Shown here piece by piece: positions 11,160 through 21,586 of a stretch of 42,443 nt of DNA. The notes under the pieces were generated by a model, which was not told the origin of the DNA, did no database searches, and saw only the letters and a program-made list of their open reading frames with translations. The DNA comes from Acrasis kona (lineage: Eukaryota; Heterolobosea; Eutetramitea; Acrasida; Acrasidae). The stretch is taken from NCBI GenBank assembly GCA_026419775.2, contig JAOPGA020001165.1, positions 1 to 42,443 on the forward strand. Direction: 5' to 3'. The position numbers and the translations under genes were made by a program. Position 1 is the stretch's first letter. The number at the start of each line of letters is the position of its first letter.

Positions 11160-11852
11160 ATGTCATTTTATGATGTCGTGGTTTCTACAGATCATGACAC
11201 CACAGAACACAATATAGGGGAAATCGTGAACAAGTTCTCCTCGAAAATGAGAGAGAGGAAGAAGTTGCCACTAAAAAAAGTTAGTATTCTGGTAACTGGG
11301 AAGCGTGGTGTAGGCAAAAAGTGCATGATTGAGCGTTATGTAAATCCTATGGGTTACCCAAACTATTCTCCAACAGTAAGGTAAGCGTTGGAACATTCAA
11401 ATTTAACCACCTTCAGGTTAGGTTTCCGACAAAAAAAAAAGTTAATAGAAGGTGGTGGGGAGTTTGATGTGTTTTTGTGGCGTAAGTACGTAATTTCAAA
11501 CACCTCTAACAATGCAGATCCAATCCGACCCTTAATAGATGCACGAATAATTAAATTTATTCAGTGTGTAATTTTTGTCTTTGACACTACAAATCGCACC
11601 TCATTTGAAGGAATACCAGAATTAATACGCAAAGTACGTCAGGAATCATCCTTTCCTGATAAAATTGTTATGATGATTGTGGGGAATAAAATTGACTTGA
11701 GACACGCCAGAACAGTCTCAAAAAAGGAAGCATCTGATCTCGCTGGCGTTCACAAATGCAAATATAAGGAGGTATCCTCGCTAACAAACGAAGGGATAAT
11801 TTATTTGTTTGATGAAGTTGTTGAACTTATTTTACTAACCCATAGTGTGTAA
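11160..11852 (+). CDS. Degenerate Ras-like small GTPase
   Basis: Exons are 11160-11380, 11417-11481 and 11518-11852. The first intron is 36 nt. The second (GTAAGT…GCAG, 11482-11517) is also 36 nt and open, so it is invisible to a simple ORF search; removing it gives 206 residues. The fold is Ras-like: P-loop TGKRGVGKK (residues 46-54), switch-I YSPT, beta-strand CVIFVFDTTN and G4 GNKIDL. Key residues are lost. The P-loop Ser/Thr after GK is Lys. The WDTAGQE G3 motif is replaced by WHPIRP after the FDVFLW strand. G5 is SSL rather than SAK, and there is no CAAX box. It is therefore likely a pseudo-GTPase or a non-hydrolysing switch. An intact Ras sits at 30786. Confidence 0.7.
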
Positions 11853-11965
11853 CGTTTTGAATTGAAGCAAAGCATTAGCATATGATAAAAAATAATAAAA
11901 CAATTATTTAACATCAACAGAACTTCGTGCGAATTTCCTCTTTTTCATATATCTTTTGTAATGAG

Positions 11966-11986
11966 TATAAATTGAGCGACGTTGAC
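11966..11986 (+). promoter_or_regulatory. Possible TATA-like box and GTTGAC motif upstream of the F-box-like gene
   Basis: TATAAAT at 11966-11972 and GTTGAC at 11981-11986 lie about 64 and 50 nt before the ATG at 12036. GTTGAC/GTCAAC recurs close to several other starts in the window. It is a pattern match only. Confidence 0.25.
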
Positions 11987-12035
11987 AAAAGATTTGTGAT
12001 GACATTAAACCAGCAATCAAAGCACCACTGTTGTG

Positions 12036-12957
12036 ATGGATGAACACGATACTTGCACTGATAGGGGATGTATGCCCGTTGAAATCATTGAATTGATTCT
12101 AGAATACACGCCATACAGAAACATTCCAGCCGCCACTCTTGTCAGTAAAGACTTTTATGAGTTGTGCAAGAGTAGACTAAAATACACAGATATTTATATT
12201 TTTTGTGTTCGCACCCAAACCCAAATCAAACCTAGCCGCCAGCTATATTCGCGACGTACTCTTGTGCCGAGCGGTTCAACACAATACCTTTTTTAGCGAG
12301 CTGAATATTAACAACGAAAGATTTATTTGCCACGTCTCTTATGGCACAGACGACACATATTACTATAATTGTTTTAAATGTGATATAAAGTTGCACATTG
12401 ACAACGAACCACTTCCCAGCTCGATTCTTAGTCTTATACAAACTCATAAAAAGTTTGGTTTTTACGATATCATCAAAAAATCAATAAAGTCAATGCTTTA
12501 TTTTAGAAAAGTTGATCAATCACAACCTGAACAAAGGATATTATTGAAGTATTTACTACAAAAAGACGTTAATATCCCTAAAGCACTAAATGATAATCTA
12601 GGCTTCATAAGTTCGAAAAACCTCTGTATTGATAAAACATCCAAGCAATTATTGTCTTGCATTGGTTGGAATTACCTACCAAATTGTGTAAAAGAGGTGT
12701 TCATAAAAAAGTATATTAGAGATATTTTCTCGGATGGAAACCATGTTTTATACGGTAACACGTATTATATTGATAAGGTGCCAAGTAATGTCGATAGTAA
12801 AGTAACTCCAATGACAATCAGTTTTGATGAAAGCACTCTTTACATCAAAATTTACTGTCGTTATCTTTGTCGTTATTATAAAAAGTGGATTGGTATAATT
12901 TCTTTGTATGTTGGAGGTCCCATGGGATCGAGTTGTTATCCCGCTATTGAAAACTAA
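12036..12957 (+). CDS. F-box-like protein (one short intron or a frame break)
   Basis: Start is ATG 12036 (the GTG at 12033 is not used). The N-terminus carries an F-box-like helix set: MPVEIIELILEYTPYRNIPA followed by ATLVSKDFYELCKSRL, which would bind Skp1 in an SCF ubiquitin ligase. The reading frame changes around 12205-12290. A 31-nt GT-AG interval at 12205-12235 joins the two frames in phase, giving one protein to TAA 12957. That is shorter than the other introns here, so a frameshift or pseudogene remains possible. The C-terminal ~240 residues are Tyr/Lys-rich with no repeat I can name. The substrate is unknown. Confidence 0.5.
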
Positions 12958-13116
12958 CCATTCTGCTAATAAAGTTTAAAACGTCCTCCGGCAACGTAAC
13001 ATAATAAAATTTGATTGTCCATGTGCTGTGTCTGTTAATGTTTAAAAACTACCTCTGACGTAAGGTGCTTATTGTAAGCCACAGTCAAATGGCGCCATCT
13101 ATTAATAATTTGTAAA

Positions 13117-16100
13117 ATGCGCTGGCACACCAATGAGGGCCAGTTTGACAGAGTGGTTGAGCTGGTAAGTTATATGATGAAGACACAATAACATGAAATA
13201 CATGTAGTTATGGAAGCTTCTCGATCATAAAACTGGTGGTAAAAGCTCAAGTGCAGACCGAGATTGTATTTCTCCTGAAGTGTTCGATACCTTTGCAAGT
13301 GTAATAGTCAAGACCATCGCATCTAATCAAGAGGATTTGAACCTTAAACTGTTGGATCATGCTATTTTGATATCCAGAATGAGAGTTACAAAGCACTGTT
13401 TGAAAATTTATTTTGATCAGTTCTATGGCTTCATGGAGAGGATTGCATTCTATAATACAATGGTATGGAACAGAGAAAGGTAATTATTACAATGTTTGTG
13501 CATCTCAAGTTTGAAGTTGGACAGTTTGGCTGAAGCAATTATTCCTATCACTGATTAAAAGGACTTCTCCTGAAACTGGCACTGATATTTATCCATCTCT
13601 TCTCGAACAGAAGAAATCTTTTATTGTAAAGTGTTTGAAGCAGAAGGTAAAGAAACATGCTAATTCGTAACTTTTAACCTTTTGCAGACGGAAGGTGGAG
13701 ATCCATTTGCGATTCCTAATTTAAGAGCAACAATCAAAGAATTAGAGGAATGTGAGAAAAGGAACCCTCTCATGTTTGAAAATGGTTATGCAGAGTTGAA
13801 GCAGGACGAACAAACATTAAATTTTATTAATGATGAGTTTGATAAATTTGCTGGAGTGGTGTCAGATGAGGAGTCGGACGTTGAAGATAATGACGATCAA
13901 GAAGGATCTGCAGAACCCAAAGCAGTCCCCGCACCTGAGAAGAAGATCACACTAAGTGAGTTAATACTAAAGTTCAAGGTCAAAGAAGGTAACTACCTCT
14001 TTTGAAAAACAATTAACTGTCTAGAGCTACATCCTGCTTTATCCATGTTTCCAAAGAAAGTCTACTTTGACAAACTAACGCATTGCGATAATTTTAGCAC
14101 TTTGAGCAGAAAACTCAAGCACATCAAATCTCTTGACAGACATTTTGAAAAGAAGAAGAGGTTGATGATCAGAGCCGTACAAACGCACGACTCATTTATT
14201 GGTGCAGAAAACAAAAAGATTATAAACGGAATGCTTCAGCATGAGTCTCTCTGCGTGGACAGCGAAGACGAAGATTTGATTGAAACTAACAAGAATGCAA
14301 AAAGCTTCTTACTAATTGGTCGACGACGTAAGTATCCTCCTCATTTAATAAAAATGACATTTTATAGTTTCCGGCAAGACGTCCCTTGCAAAGAGCATTG
14401 CAGATCATTTTAACGTTGTGAATTTAAATGATGAGGCCATATTGAGTTCTGAACTAGAGAGTGACTCCGATCTGAGCAGTCAAATCTCTGCTTCTTTGGA
14501 AAAGCAACCATCAAGTCTTCCTAACGACATTAAATTACGAGTCTTGGAAAGATGGATGGAAGATGATTGTGTATCTCATCAAGGTTATGTCCTGGAATGG
14601 AACTTCGACGAATCAGATCCAAACTCAATTAACCACGTAAGTCTTACAGTCATTTTTACATCAACAACCGACATTAGTTTGTGGAATATCTTGAAGACAA
14701 TGTTCCAAGGTACATTATCAACTTTGACATTACACAAGAAGAATCTCAGGACAGAGTCCAAAGAAAGAACCAACAAGATGCTGAAACATTAAGTCAACTT
14801 GAAGAGGAACTCTCAAAAGTAACTTCAAGTATCGAAGCACGAAAGAACCAAGCACCCGTTGTAAAGGAACCTGTACCTGTCGAGGAAGGTGAAGAACCAC
14901 CTGAAGAAGAAGAACCTGCACCAGAGGAAGATGAACAAGAAAAAGAGGCACGATTAGCATTAGAGGAACAAGAAAAACAAAATGAGTTGCGCATGGAAAA
15001 GAGGTTGAAGTTAAAAATGTACGTTTAGCATTTTTCATTTTTATTAACAATGGATCAGAGCCATGTTGAAAACAAAAATTGGAGATTACAATCATGATAA
15101 GGTGTTGAATGAATTAATTACGAATGCCAAACAAAGACAACGATACTTTCAAATCAACACCATGACACAAACATTTACGGAAGTCTTCCATTGTGTATTA
15201 CAACAAGTATGGAGAAGTGTGCCTTCCATTCTTGCGACACGTCCACAATTCCCAGAAGACATTCAAGGTAAGATTGATTTCATCACTTACTAACATTTTT
15301 AGATGAAGAAGAAAGAATGAACTGGCTAATCAACACCAAGAGGATTAAAATGTCGAAGTGGAAGAAATACTGTCCAGTGAAATTAATAGCATCAGGAAGA
15401 AGACTGGTAGTGAGAGGTTCCATTCACTTTAGTGCCATTTTCAGAGGCAGAGTGTACCTCATGAGTTCAGAAGAAGCCTGTAATGAATTCTTACGCAATC
15501 CCAGTTACTTTTTAAGAATGAAACCAGAACAATACCAAGTGGTCTTCTTTTTTGGATTCCCAGCGGAAAAGCTTTATTTGCAAGGAATCATTGATCGATG
15601 TAAGTTTTCATTCATTTTTCAATCATGATGACATTAAAAAGTATCCACAGAATATAATGTGTCCACGTTTAGTTTGAGAAAATACTTTTTGACAAGAGTC
15701 AGACAACGAAGCATTGCAAACAAACAAGAATCAAACGCTCAAGATCCCGAAAAAGTAATTGATCAATTCCATGGATTAGATCGAAGTATCTACGTTGACT
15801 GTTTTGAATACAATCCTCAAGATGTATGCTTCTATTTTTACAATTTAACCTATTTTTAGATTGAGGACATTTTCTCACGAAAATTCGTCCCTGACCAAGT
15901 AGTGTTCTTGGACATTTTACAAAACAAGGATGAAGAAGAGGACATTGAAGAAGGTGCCATTGAGGATCCATCAGCAAGTCCATTCGAAAGTTTAGGAAAG
16001 TTTAAACAATACGTGAACGACTTGGAACAACAATTCACATCACTCAACGTCAAAATATCAAGAGTTTCCATTTCACACGATCAAGACGCAGCCATACATT

Positions 16101-19100
16101 CCATCTGTAGAGAAACAGATCCATTCCTATGCGACGCTGATTTGGCAAGTGCAGAAGACATTCCACAACAACAAGATGACGAAAATCAAAATGATGAAAA
16201 TGATGAAGTTGATGAAAATGATGCATCAGAAAAGGAAGAAACTTACGATTTGGAAGTATATGGGAAAACAAAAAACTTTTGTCCGGTGTCATTAAAGCAA
16301 AGATCAGTCCTTGTGCAAGGAAATGAAGAATATGGAGCCAAGTACAGAAACAAGATTTATTTGATGCACAGCGAGGAGGACAGAGTCGAATTCGTGGCCA
16401 AACCGTTCTACTTTGTATCAAAGATTAATCTCTCACCACCAGTCATTTGGATCATTGGACATTCACAATCCGGAAAATCCACACAATCACTCACATTGAG
16501 TCAACTCTACGACATTCCCATCCTTCAATTAAATGATTCATTCATGATGGATCTCATCAACAACAATCAAGGAATGGATCCCATCAAACATTACATTCAC
16601 ACATTGGACAATCCACCACCAGGTGTCAAATTCAACGTCAACGACGATGACGAAGAGCAAGAGCAAGAAGAAGAAGAAGAACCCGACGAAGAAGAAATTC
16701 AATCGAAAATGAGAACACGCTCCATCAACATTTTCAAAAAAATAATTCAAACACATCCGTACTCAACCAAGGGTTACATTTTAGATTCGCTCCAAGATGC
16801 ATTCCTACCTCTACTTTTAGAATCACATCTCCTGCCTAATCTAGCCATTCAATTACAATTAAACCAACCCAATTACCTCAAGAGAGTATTACCCAATAAA
16901 TTAGAAAAAGCAAGAATGGATCGAATCCATCAAAAAATCAAAAAAAAGAATTTGGAGATGGAGAAGAAATTAGCTCAAAAGAGAAGAAAAAGAGTCAATC
17001 CAGACGACGAACAAGAGGAGGAGGAAGAGGAACAAGAGGAGGAAGAAATTCCATCCGACGATGCAATCAGAGAATTGACGAATGAAGAATTCACGGATCA
17101 ATCGGATCAATTATCGACCATGATTGAACAATTACAAGAATTGAAAATCATCACCAAGGAAATTGATTGCAACAAGCCATCACGAATTGTGAAGAATTCA
17201 ATCATTGCTGCTACTCATGAATTACTAAAGAGCAGAGATTCTTTGTTTCGTTTCAAATCAAATTGTACCCATAAGGGTGCCATTCGATTCATTCGATCTG
17301 GTAGGAAGAGATTGAACAAATTTGGATTTTGTGATGTGGTTACATTGTTCAATCAAAAAGAATCACATTACCGCAGTCAACCTAATTTCGAAACATGTGG
17401 AATTGACACGAGCACAAATGCACTCGTCAATCAAAAAAAAATTGAATTGGAGAGATTAAATCAAGAAAGATTGGAACAAGAAAAGATTAAATTGGCTCAA
17501 CAAGAAAAGGAACTAAAGAAGCAACAAAGAATGCAAAAAAGAGCACAAGAGAATCCAGATGGTGATGAAGAGGAAGAAGAAGAAGAAGAGGAGGAGGAAG
17601 AGGAACAGGAAGAAGAGGCGCAGGAAGAAGAGGGAGAAGAGGAACAAAAAAAAGAAAAAAAAGTGACAGTCCCTGATGTGTCATATCCTGTTATTTTTGA
17701 TCATCATGTTTATTTGTTTTCTAGTGAATTGAATCAATCTCAATTTAAACAAAATCCAATGCTTTATATAAATCAAGAGGAACCCAGTAGCGAACTCTTG
17801 TTTAGTCCTCGCATCATGGTCCTGTCTAGTCAAGATAATGTAGATGCCGATAGTTTGCTTTCTGGTTTATGCTCTGGTATGGATATTATAAAAGTTAATC
17901 TCATGGATGCTGTGCAAAGAATCATGTTGTCTGGCGCATTCAATCACACTAGTTTGTCTCGTGTTGTGTCCGGTTATGTCCATCAACGTTTTCCTGACGT
18001 GGAAGAGTTGAATCAGTTTCTAATCGGTAATAATCAAACTGTTGACGTCAAGTCCATCATACCGCGAGATGTGGTTGATACTTTGATCAGGAACAGAATT
18101 GTATCGTTTGACTGCAGTGTGAAGGGTTATGCGACTGATCAGCAGATTGACTGCTTCTTTGACAAATTGATTTTACTTGACTCTAGTCAACCTTGTCTCG
18201 ACGCTCAAAAGAATCAAGAAGAAAAGAGAACTGATAGCACTCTTTTGTTACGATCTGATTTGTCTAAATGGAATAAGCAAATCTTGATGGAGAAAGTAAT
18301 CAATACCTCTCTGAACAAACGTCGCATTTATTTGGAGATGAAGCAGCATGACCAACCTGCTCCCATCTTTGATACTGGTCTAATCACCCAAGAAGATTTT
18401 AAGAACAAGTTATCTGTGTTTGGTACATATTGTGTAGTGTGCTATGTGAATAAAAATATACTTGTGGATACTGTACAACTAGAAGGTGCGCTGCAATTTT
18501 GTTGCGAGCACAAGAACAAAATTTATTGTTGCTGTGATGAAAATTGTTTTGAGGAGTTTATGAGAAATCCAAATTCTTTTTGTAATTCAAGCTTTGGTTT
18601 ACCAAAGCATCTTCCAAGATCCGAAAAGTTCAAGATCCCAAGCAATATTGATGAGGAACTGAAACAAGACGACTCGACCGTCAGTAAATTCGAATTAAAA
18701 GGATTTGATCCTGTTTTGTTAACCATCATAAAGGATGGCGCACCAGTTACTGTTTGGGGAAGGAATAGATTTGCAGTTAGTTACGAAGGCAAGTTCTACC
18801 GTATGGCCAGCGAGGACACCTTTGGCATGTTCATGAAGCAACCCTGGTGCTACATGGATGCAAAACTTCCACCAAAGCTTCCAGTCAGAAAGAAGGATTA
18901 TCCAACACTTGGTATTGTGGAATATCTAGACGAAGCGACCTCTTCGATCCTAAACAAGGGACTTGCCCAACTCAACAAGATTAGACCAAAATATCCTTAC
19001 CTCAGCAATAAGGAGAGCGCACTCAAGTTTTTAGCACTTTACATGAGAGCCAATCATGAAGGCTATTCAGAGGAGCAGAGAAGGAGATGCACCAAGGACT

Positions 19101-19258
19101 ATGAAGAGTTTTTAGCACACTGCGAATTGATACCCTACTTTATCAACACAAAGACCAGAGAATCTGATACTGACACGTTCCAACAAAAGGCTGAAATATT
19201 TGATGGTCTCAAACAACGTTGTGAGGAAAAAAAGTTACCAGGATCAGACATGTACTAA
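13117..19258 (+). CDS. AK9-type multidomain adenylate/nucleoside monophosphate kinase, 11 exons
   Basis: Exons are 13117-13164, 13208-13479, 13517-13646, 13688-13988, 14025-14327, 14368-14636, 14678-15018, 15059-15267, 15303-15599, 15642-15823 and 15860-19258. Introns are 35-43 nt. The phases give exactly 1,916 residues, close to human AK9 as I recall it (~1,910). An intact P-loop, IGRRLSGKTSLAKSI (residues ~345-360), crosses a splice junction. A second site is degenerate (FFGFPAEKLYL, ~704). A third, IIGHSQSGKSTQS (~980), is intact. A fourth nucleotide-binding segment near 17812 lacks GK. AK9-type modules with CPV…Y/F-RG+-Y-MSSEE…FL+NP recur: KKYCPVKLIASG…SSEEACNEFLRNP near 15370-15510, NFCPVSLKQ near 16278, and a third near 18740-18850. 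Poly-Glu linkers separate modules. The likely role is NMP phosphorylation or nucleotide balance, perhaps cilium-related. ATTAAA overlaps the stop. Confidence 0.85.
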
Positions 19259-19274
19259 TTAAACAATGTGATTT

Positions 19275-20073
19275 TTATTCTTGCTTATTGTCGCCCTTGT
19301 TCTTCTTTTGGGCTTCTTCCTCCTCCTTCTTTTCCTTTTCAATCTCGCTAACATATTCTTCGACCTCAGCATCAGTCAAGTAACGTAGTGGTTCCTTCAA
19401 TTTAACAAGGGCAATCTCTACATTCTTTGATCCACTCTCTACAACTTCTAATAGCGACTTGACTGCCAATTTTACGGAATCACGTTCGTTCATGTCGTCT
19501 ACGAAATGCTTTTCAAGGAATTCTCTTACAGTTTTGGAGTTGCGTCCACATGTGTTTGATTTCCATGCTGAGAATGTACCTGATGGGTCGGTTTGGTATA
19601 ATTGTGGTGTGCCATCATCATCAAACCCAGCGATCAACGTGCTGATTCCGAATGGGCGGACACCTCCACTTTGTGTATAACGTTGTTGAACTTGTGCAAT
19701 GTATCTGGTTAAATAATCTATTGAGACGGAATCCTCAAATTGTAGACGATATGATTGTGCTTCGACTCTTGCTTTGTTTACCAATACACGTGCATCAGCA
19801 GTTAGACCTGGGAGAAATTAAGCAAAAAAGAATCATTGTCAACAAACCTGCAAATGCTAGGGCCACATGTTCGTCGACTTCCAAAATTTTTCTAACTGTT
19901 CTAGAGTCTTGAAGTTTTGCAGCTGTTTTTCTCTCTACCGCGAGGATCACACAATCTTTCCCACGAACTCCCACTGCTGTGGAACCTCTTCTAACTGCTT
20001 CTAGTGCATATTCTACTTGGAACAAATGTCCATCGGGGGAGAAGATTGTAATTGCGCGATCGTAACGTGACAT
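19275..20073 (-). CDS. PSMA7: 20S proteasome subunit alpha-4 (PSMA7/PRE6-like)
   Basis: This is an alpha-ring subunit of the 20S proteasome. The minus-strand exons are 20073-19848 and 19807-19275, with a 40-nt intron at 19808-19847, giving 252 residues. The alpha-subunit signature [20 protein letters not shown] is at the N-terminus, followed by [17 protein letters not shown] and [14 protein letters not shown] across the splice. [13 protein letters not shown] and [15 protein letters not shown] match alpha-4 particularly well, and the Lys/Glu-rich C-terminal tail fits the family. The gene faces AK9 with only 16 bp between stop codons. Its own AATAAA (19274-19279, read on minus) contains the stop. 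Confidence 0.95.
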
Positions 20074-20221
20074 GCTTTATAGTTTTCGATTTGTATGATC
20101 AGCCTGAAGAAGTTGACCGGAATGAGAATGTATTTTTAATATTGTAAAGACGAGAGACTTCAAACAAAACATAAAACCATTTGAACTAAGTTGTTGTTTT
20201 TTATTTCAAATCGACAACCAT

Positions 20222-21286
20222 TCAATGAAAAGTTATATTTTCGCTTGCTGCTGATGATGTAAAAAATCCTCCAAGAAGGATATTCGTAACCTTGTCTCTG
20301 ATCAGTGTTACAATCATATGCAACACAACACTCACCAAGTAGGCTGATATAAATAAGAAATGAGAGAATATTACAAGCCATGCAGGAACGTTTTCGTTGT
20401 TATAATCTAGAATAGGATAAGGCCAAAATGAATCATAAAATACGGTTCTTATTTGCAAGTGCACCAAGTAAGCACTAGGCCACAGCATTGCTAAGAAGGT
20501 ATGATAGACGTGTACAAAACTGAGATTAGATAAAAACAAGAGTTCAATCATGTTCAATATGGCGTTGATACCATGTAAAGAAACAAATGACCACAAATTA
20601 CCCTTTGGAACTCCGAACAAAGGCACCAACACAGTCCAAAAACCAATACTCACGACGATAGAGGTATGGTGGTTCCATTCACAAAGAACACGCGATGGGT
20701 AGGATACAATTCTGAAAAACATGTCAATTTTAGGATTTGGACGCTTTCGTAATGAGTAAATGAAAAATAGCATTGTCAAGAATGAGGAAGTTGAGTAGTG
20801 AATCACGAAGACGGCGAAACTCAGGTTCGTTAGAAACAAAAAATATCTCAAAATGTCCGACTGTACTTTCAATTCGAATACTAATGTTGTCAAGCCCCAC
20901 GCCATAACAACAAATCTGAAGATTACAAGCACGAACCACTGAATGTTGGTAGCAATTTTCATTTTACCCTCTGAATCATTATAACGGGCTAGGTATGGTT
21001 GAAATACTTGTAGGGATGTTCTGTACTCTCGTTCCCCAAGGTAAAAGAAGAAGTTTTCTAATTTTACTCCTATTTGTGTTTGGTTAACTTGTTGTTCAAC
21101 CTCATTTTCTGGATTCTCTGTCCACAAACTTTCAGAGTCCGTTATATCGTTACTGTTGTTGTTGCTTGCTTCAATCTCTTTCGATAACTTTGTAAAACGA
21201 TACATCCATGCGAAAACTGCAGCCACTGCACAAACGAAACACACAGAAGCATCAAAGACGATAGTGATTTTTGACAACGCACTCAT
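20222..21286 (-). CDS. Multipass membrane protein, AIG1/FAR-17a/Rolling-stone-like
   Basis: The ATG at 21286 gives 354 residues; the open frame runs to 21331 only through a TTG. An N-terminal anchor and an acidic Asn-rich loop precede about six further hydrophobic segments. RYFLFLTNLSFAVFVIHYST and SLHGINAILNMIELLFLSNL, followed by WPYPILDYNNE, recall the L-T-N-W…, H-G-x-N-x-x-x-M-x-x-E and YPxLD positions of the AIG1/FAR-17a/ADTRP and Rolling-stone families. Some ADTRP members are threonine hydrolases acting on fatty-acid esters of hydroxy fatty acids, but I cannot confirm catalytic residues. No intron is seen. AATAAA lies about 20 nt after the TGA. The gene is divergent from the CYTH-like gene. 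Confidence 0.55.
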   Translation of the reverse strand: MSALSKITIVFDASVCFVCAVAAVFAWMYRFTKLSKEIEASNNNSNDITDSESLWTENPENEVEQQVNQTQIGVKLENFFFYLGEREYRTSLQVFQPYLARYNDSEGKMKIATNIQWFVLVIFRFVVMAWGLTTLVFELKVQSDILRYFLFLTNLSFAVFVIHYSTSSFLTMLFFIYSLRKRPNPKIDMFFRIVSYPSRVLCEWNHHTSIVVSIGFWTVLVPLFGVPKGNLWSFVSLHGINAILNMIELLFLSNLSFVHVYHTFLAMLWPSAYLVHLQIRTVFYDSFWPYPILDYNNENVPAWLVIFSHFLFISAYLVSVVLHMIVTLIRDKVTNILLGGFFTSSAASENITFH

Positions 21287-21526
21287 CTTCTTTGTTACAA
21301 CGGAAAAATTATTTGCTGTTGGGTTGAACAAAAAACAGGTGGTGGAGAAGGAAATTTTATAAGAAAAAAGAGATACAGTATAATAATGTGAACAAGGTGC
21401 TCATCTATCACAACACAAATTCTTGAACCAATCTAAGCAATCATTCTCCCATATAAACATAAACGTTTCAAAAACAATAAAATACATAAAATAATATTAT
21501 CCTGTATACCCATCATGTCGATAGTT

Positions 21527-21550
21527 AGTTGACTGTGTTTATTGTCAACT
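21527..21550. promoter_or_regulatory. Perfect 7-bp inverted repeat with 10-nt spacer before the CYTH-like gene
   Basis: AGTTGAC (21527-21533) and GTCAACT (21544-21550) form a perfect palindrome around a 10-nt spacer, ending 36 nt before ATG 21587, in the AIG1-like/CYTH-like divergent region. It could be a transcription-factor site or an mRNA-leader hairpin. A similarly shaped palindrome precedes the GPI protein at 38139. Confidence 0.35.
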
Positions 21551-21586
21551 CAACCAATTTTAATTTCTTCACAATCTGCATCATAG

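Noticed and set aside
13117-15860. Series of small ORFs read as separate genes
   Set aside because: Ten mini-introns with matching phases merge them, with the long 3' ORF, into one AK9-length protein.
17487-17684. Leu/Pro-rich hydrophobic minus ORF
   Set aside because: Complement of the poly-Glu linker in AK9.
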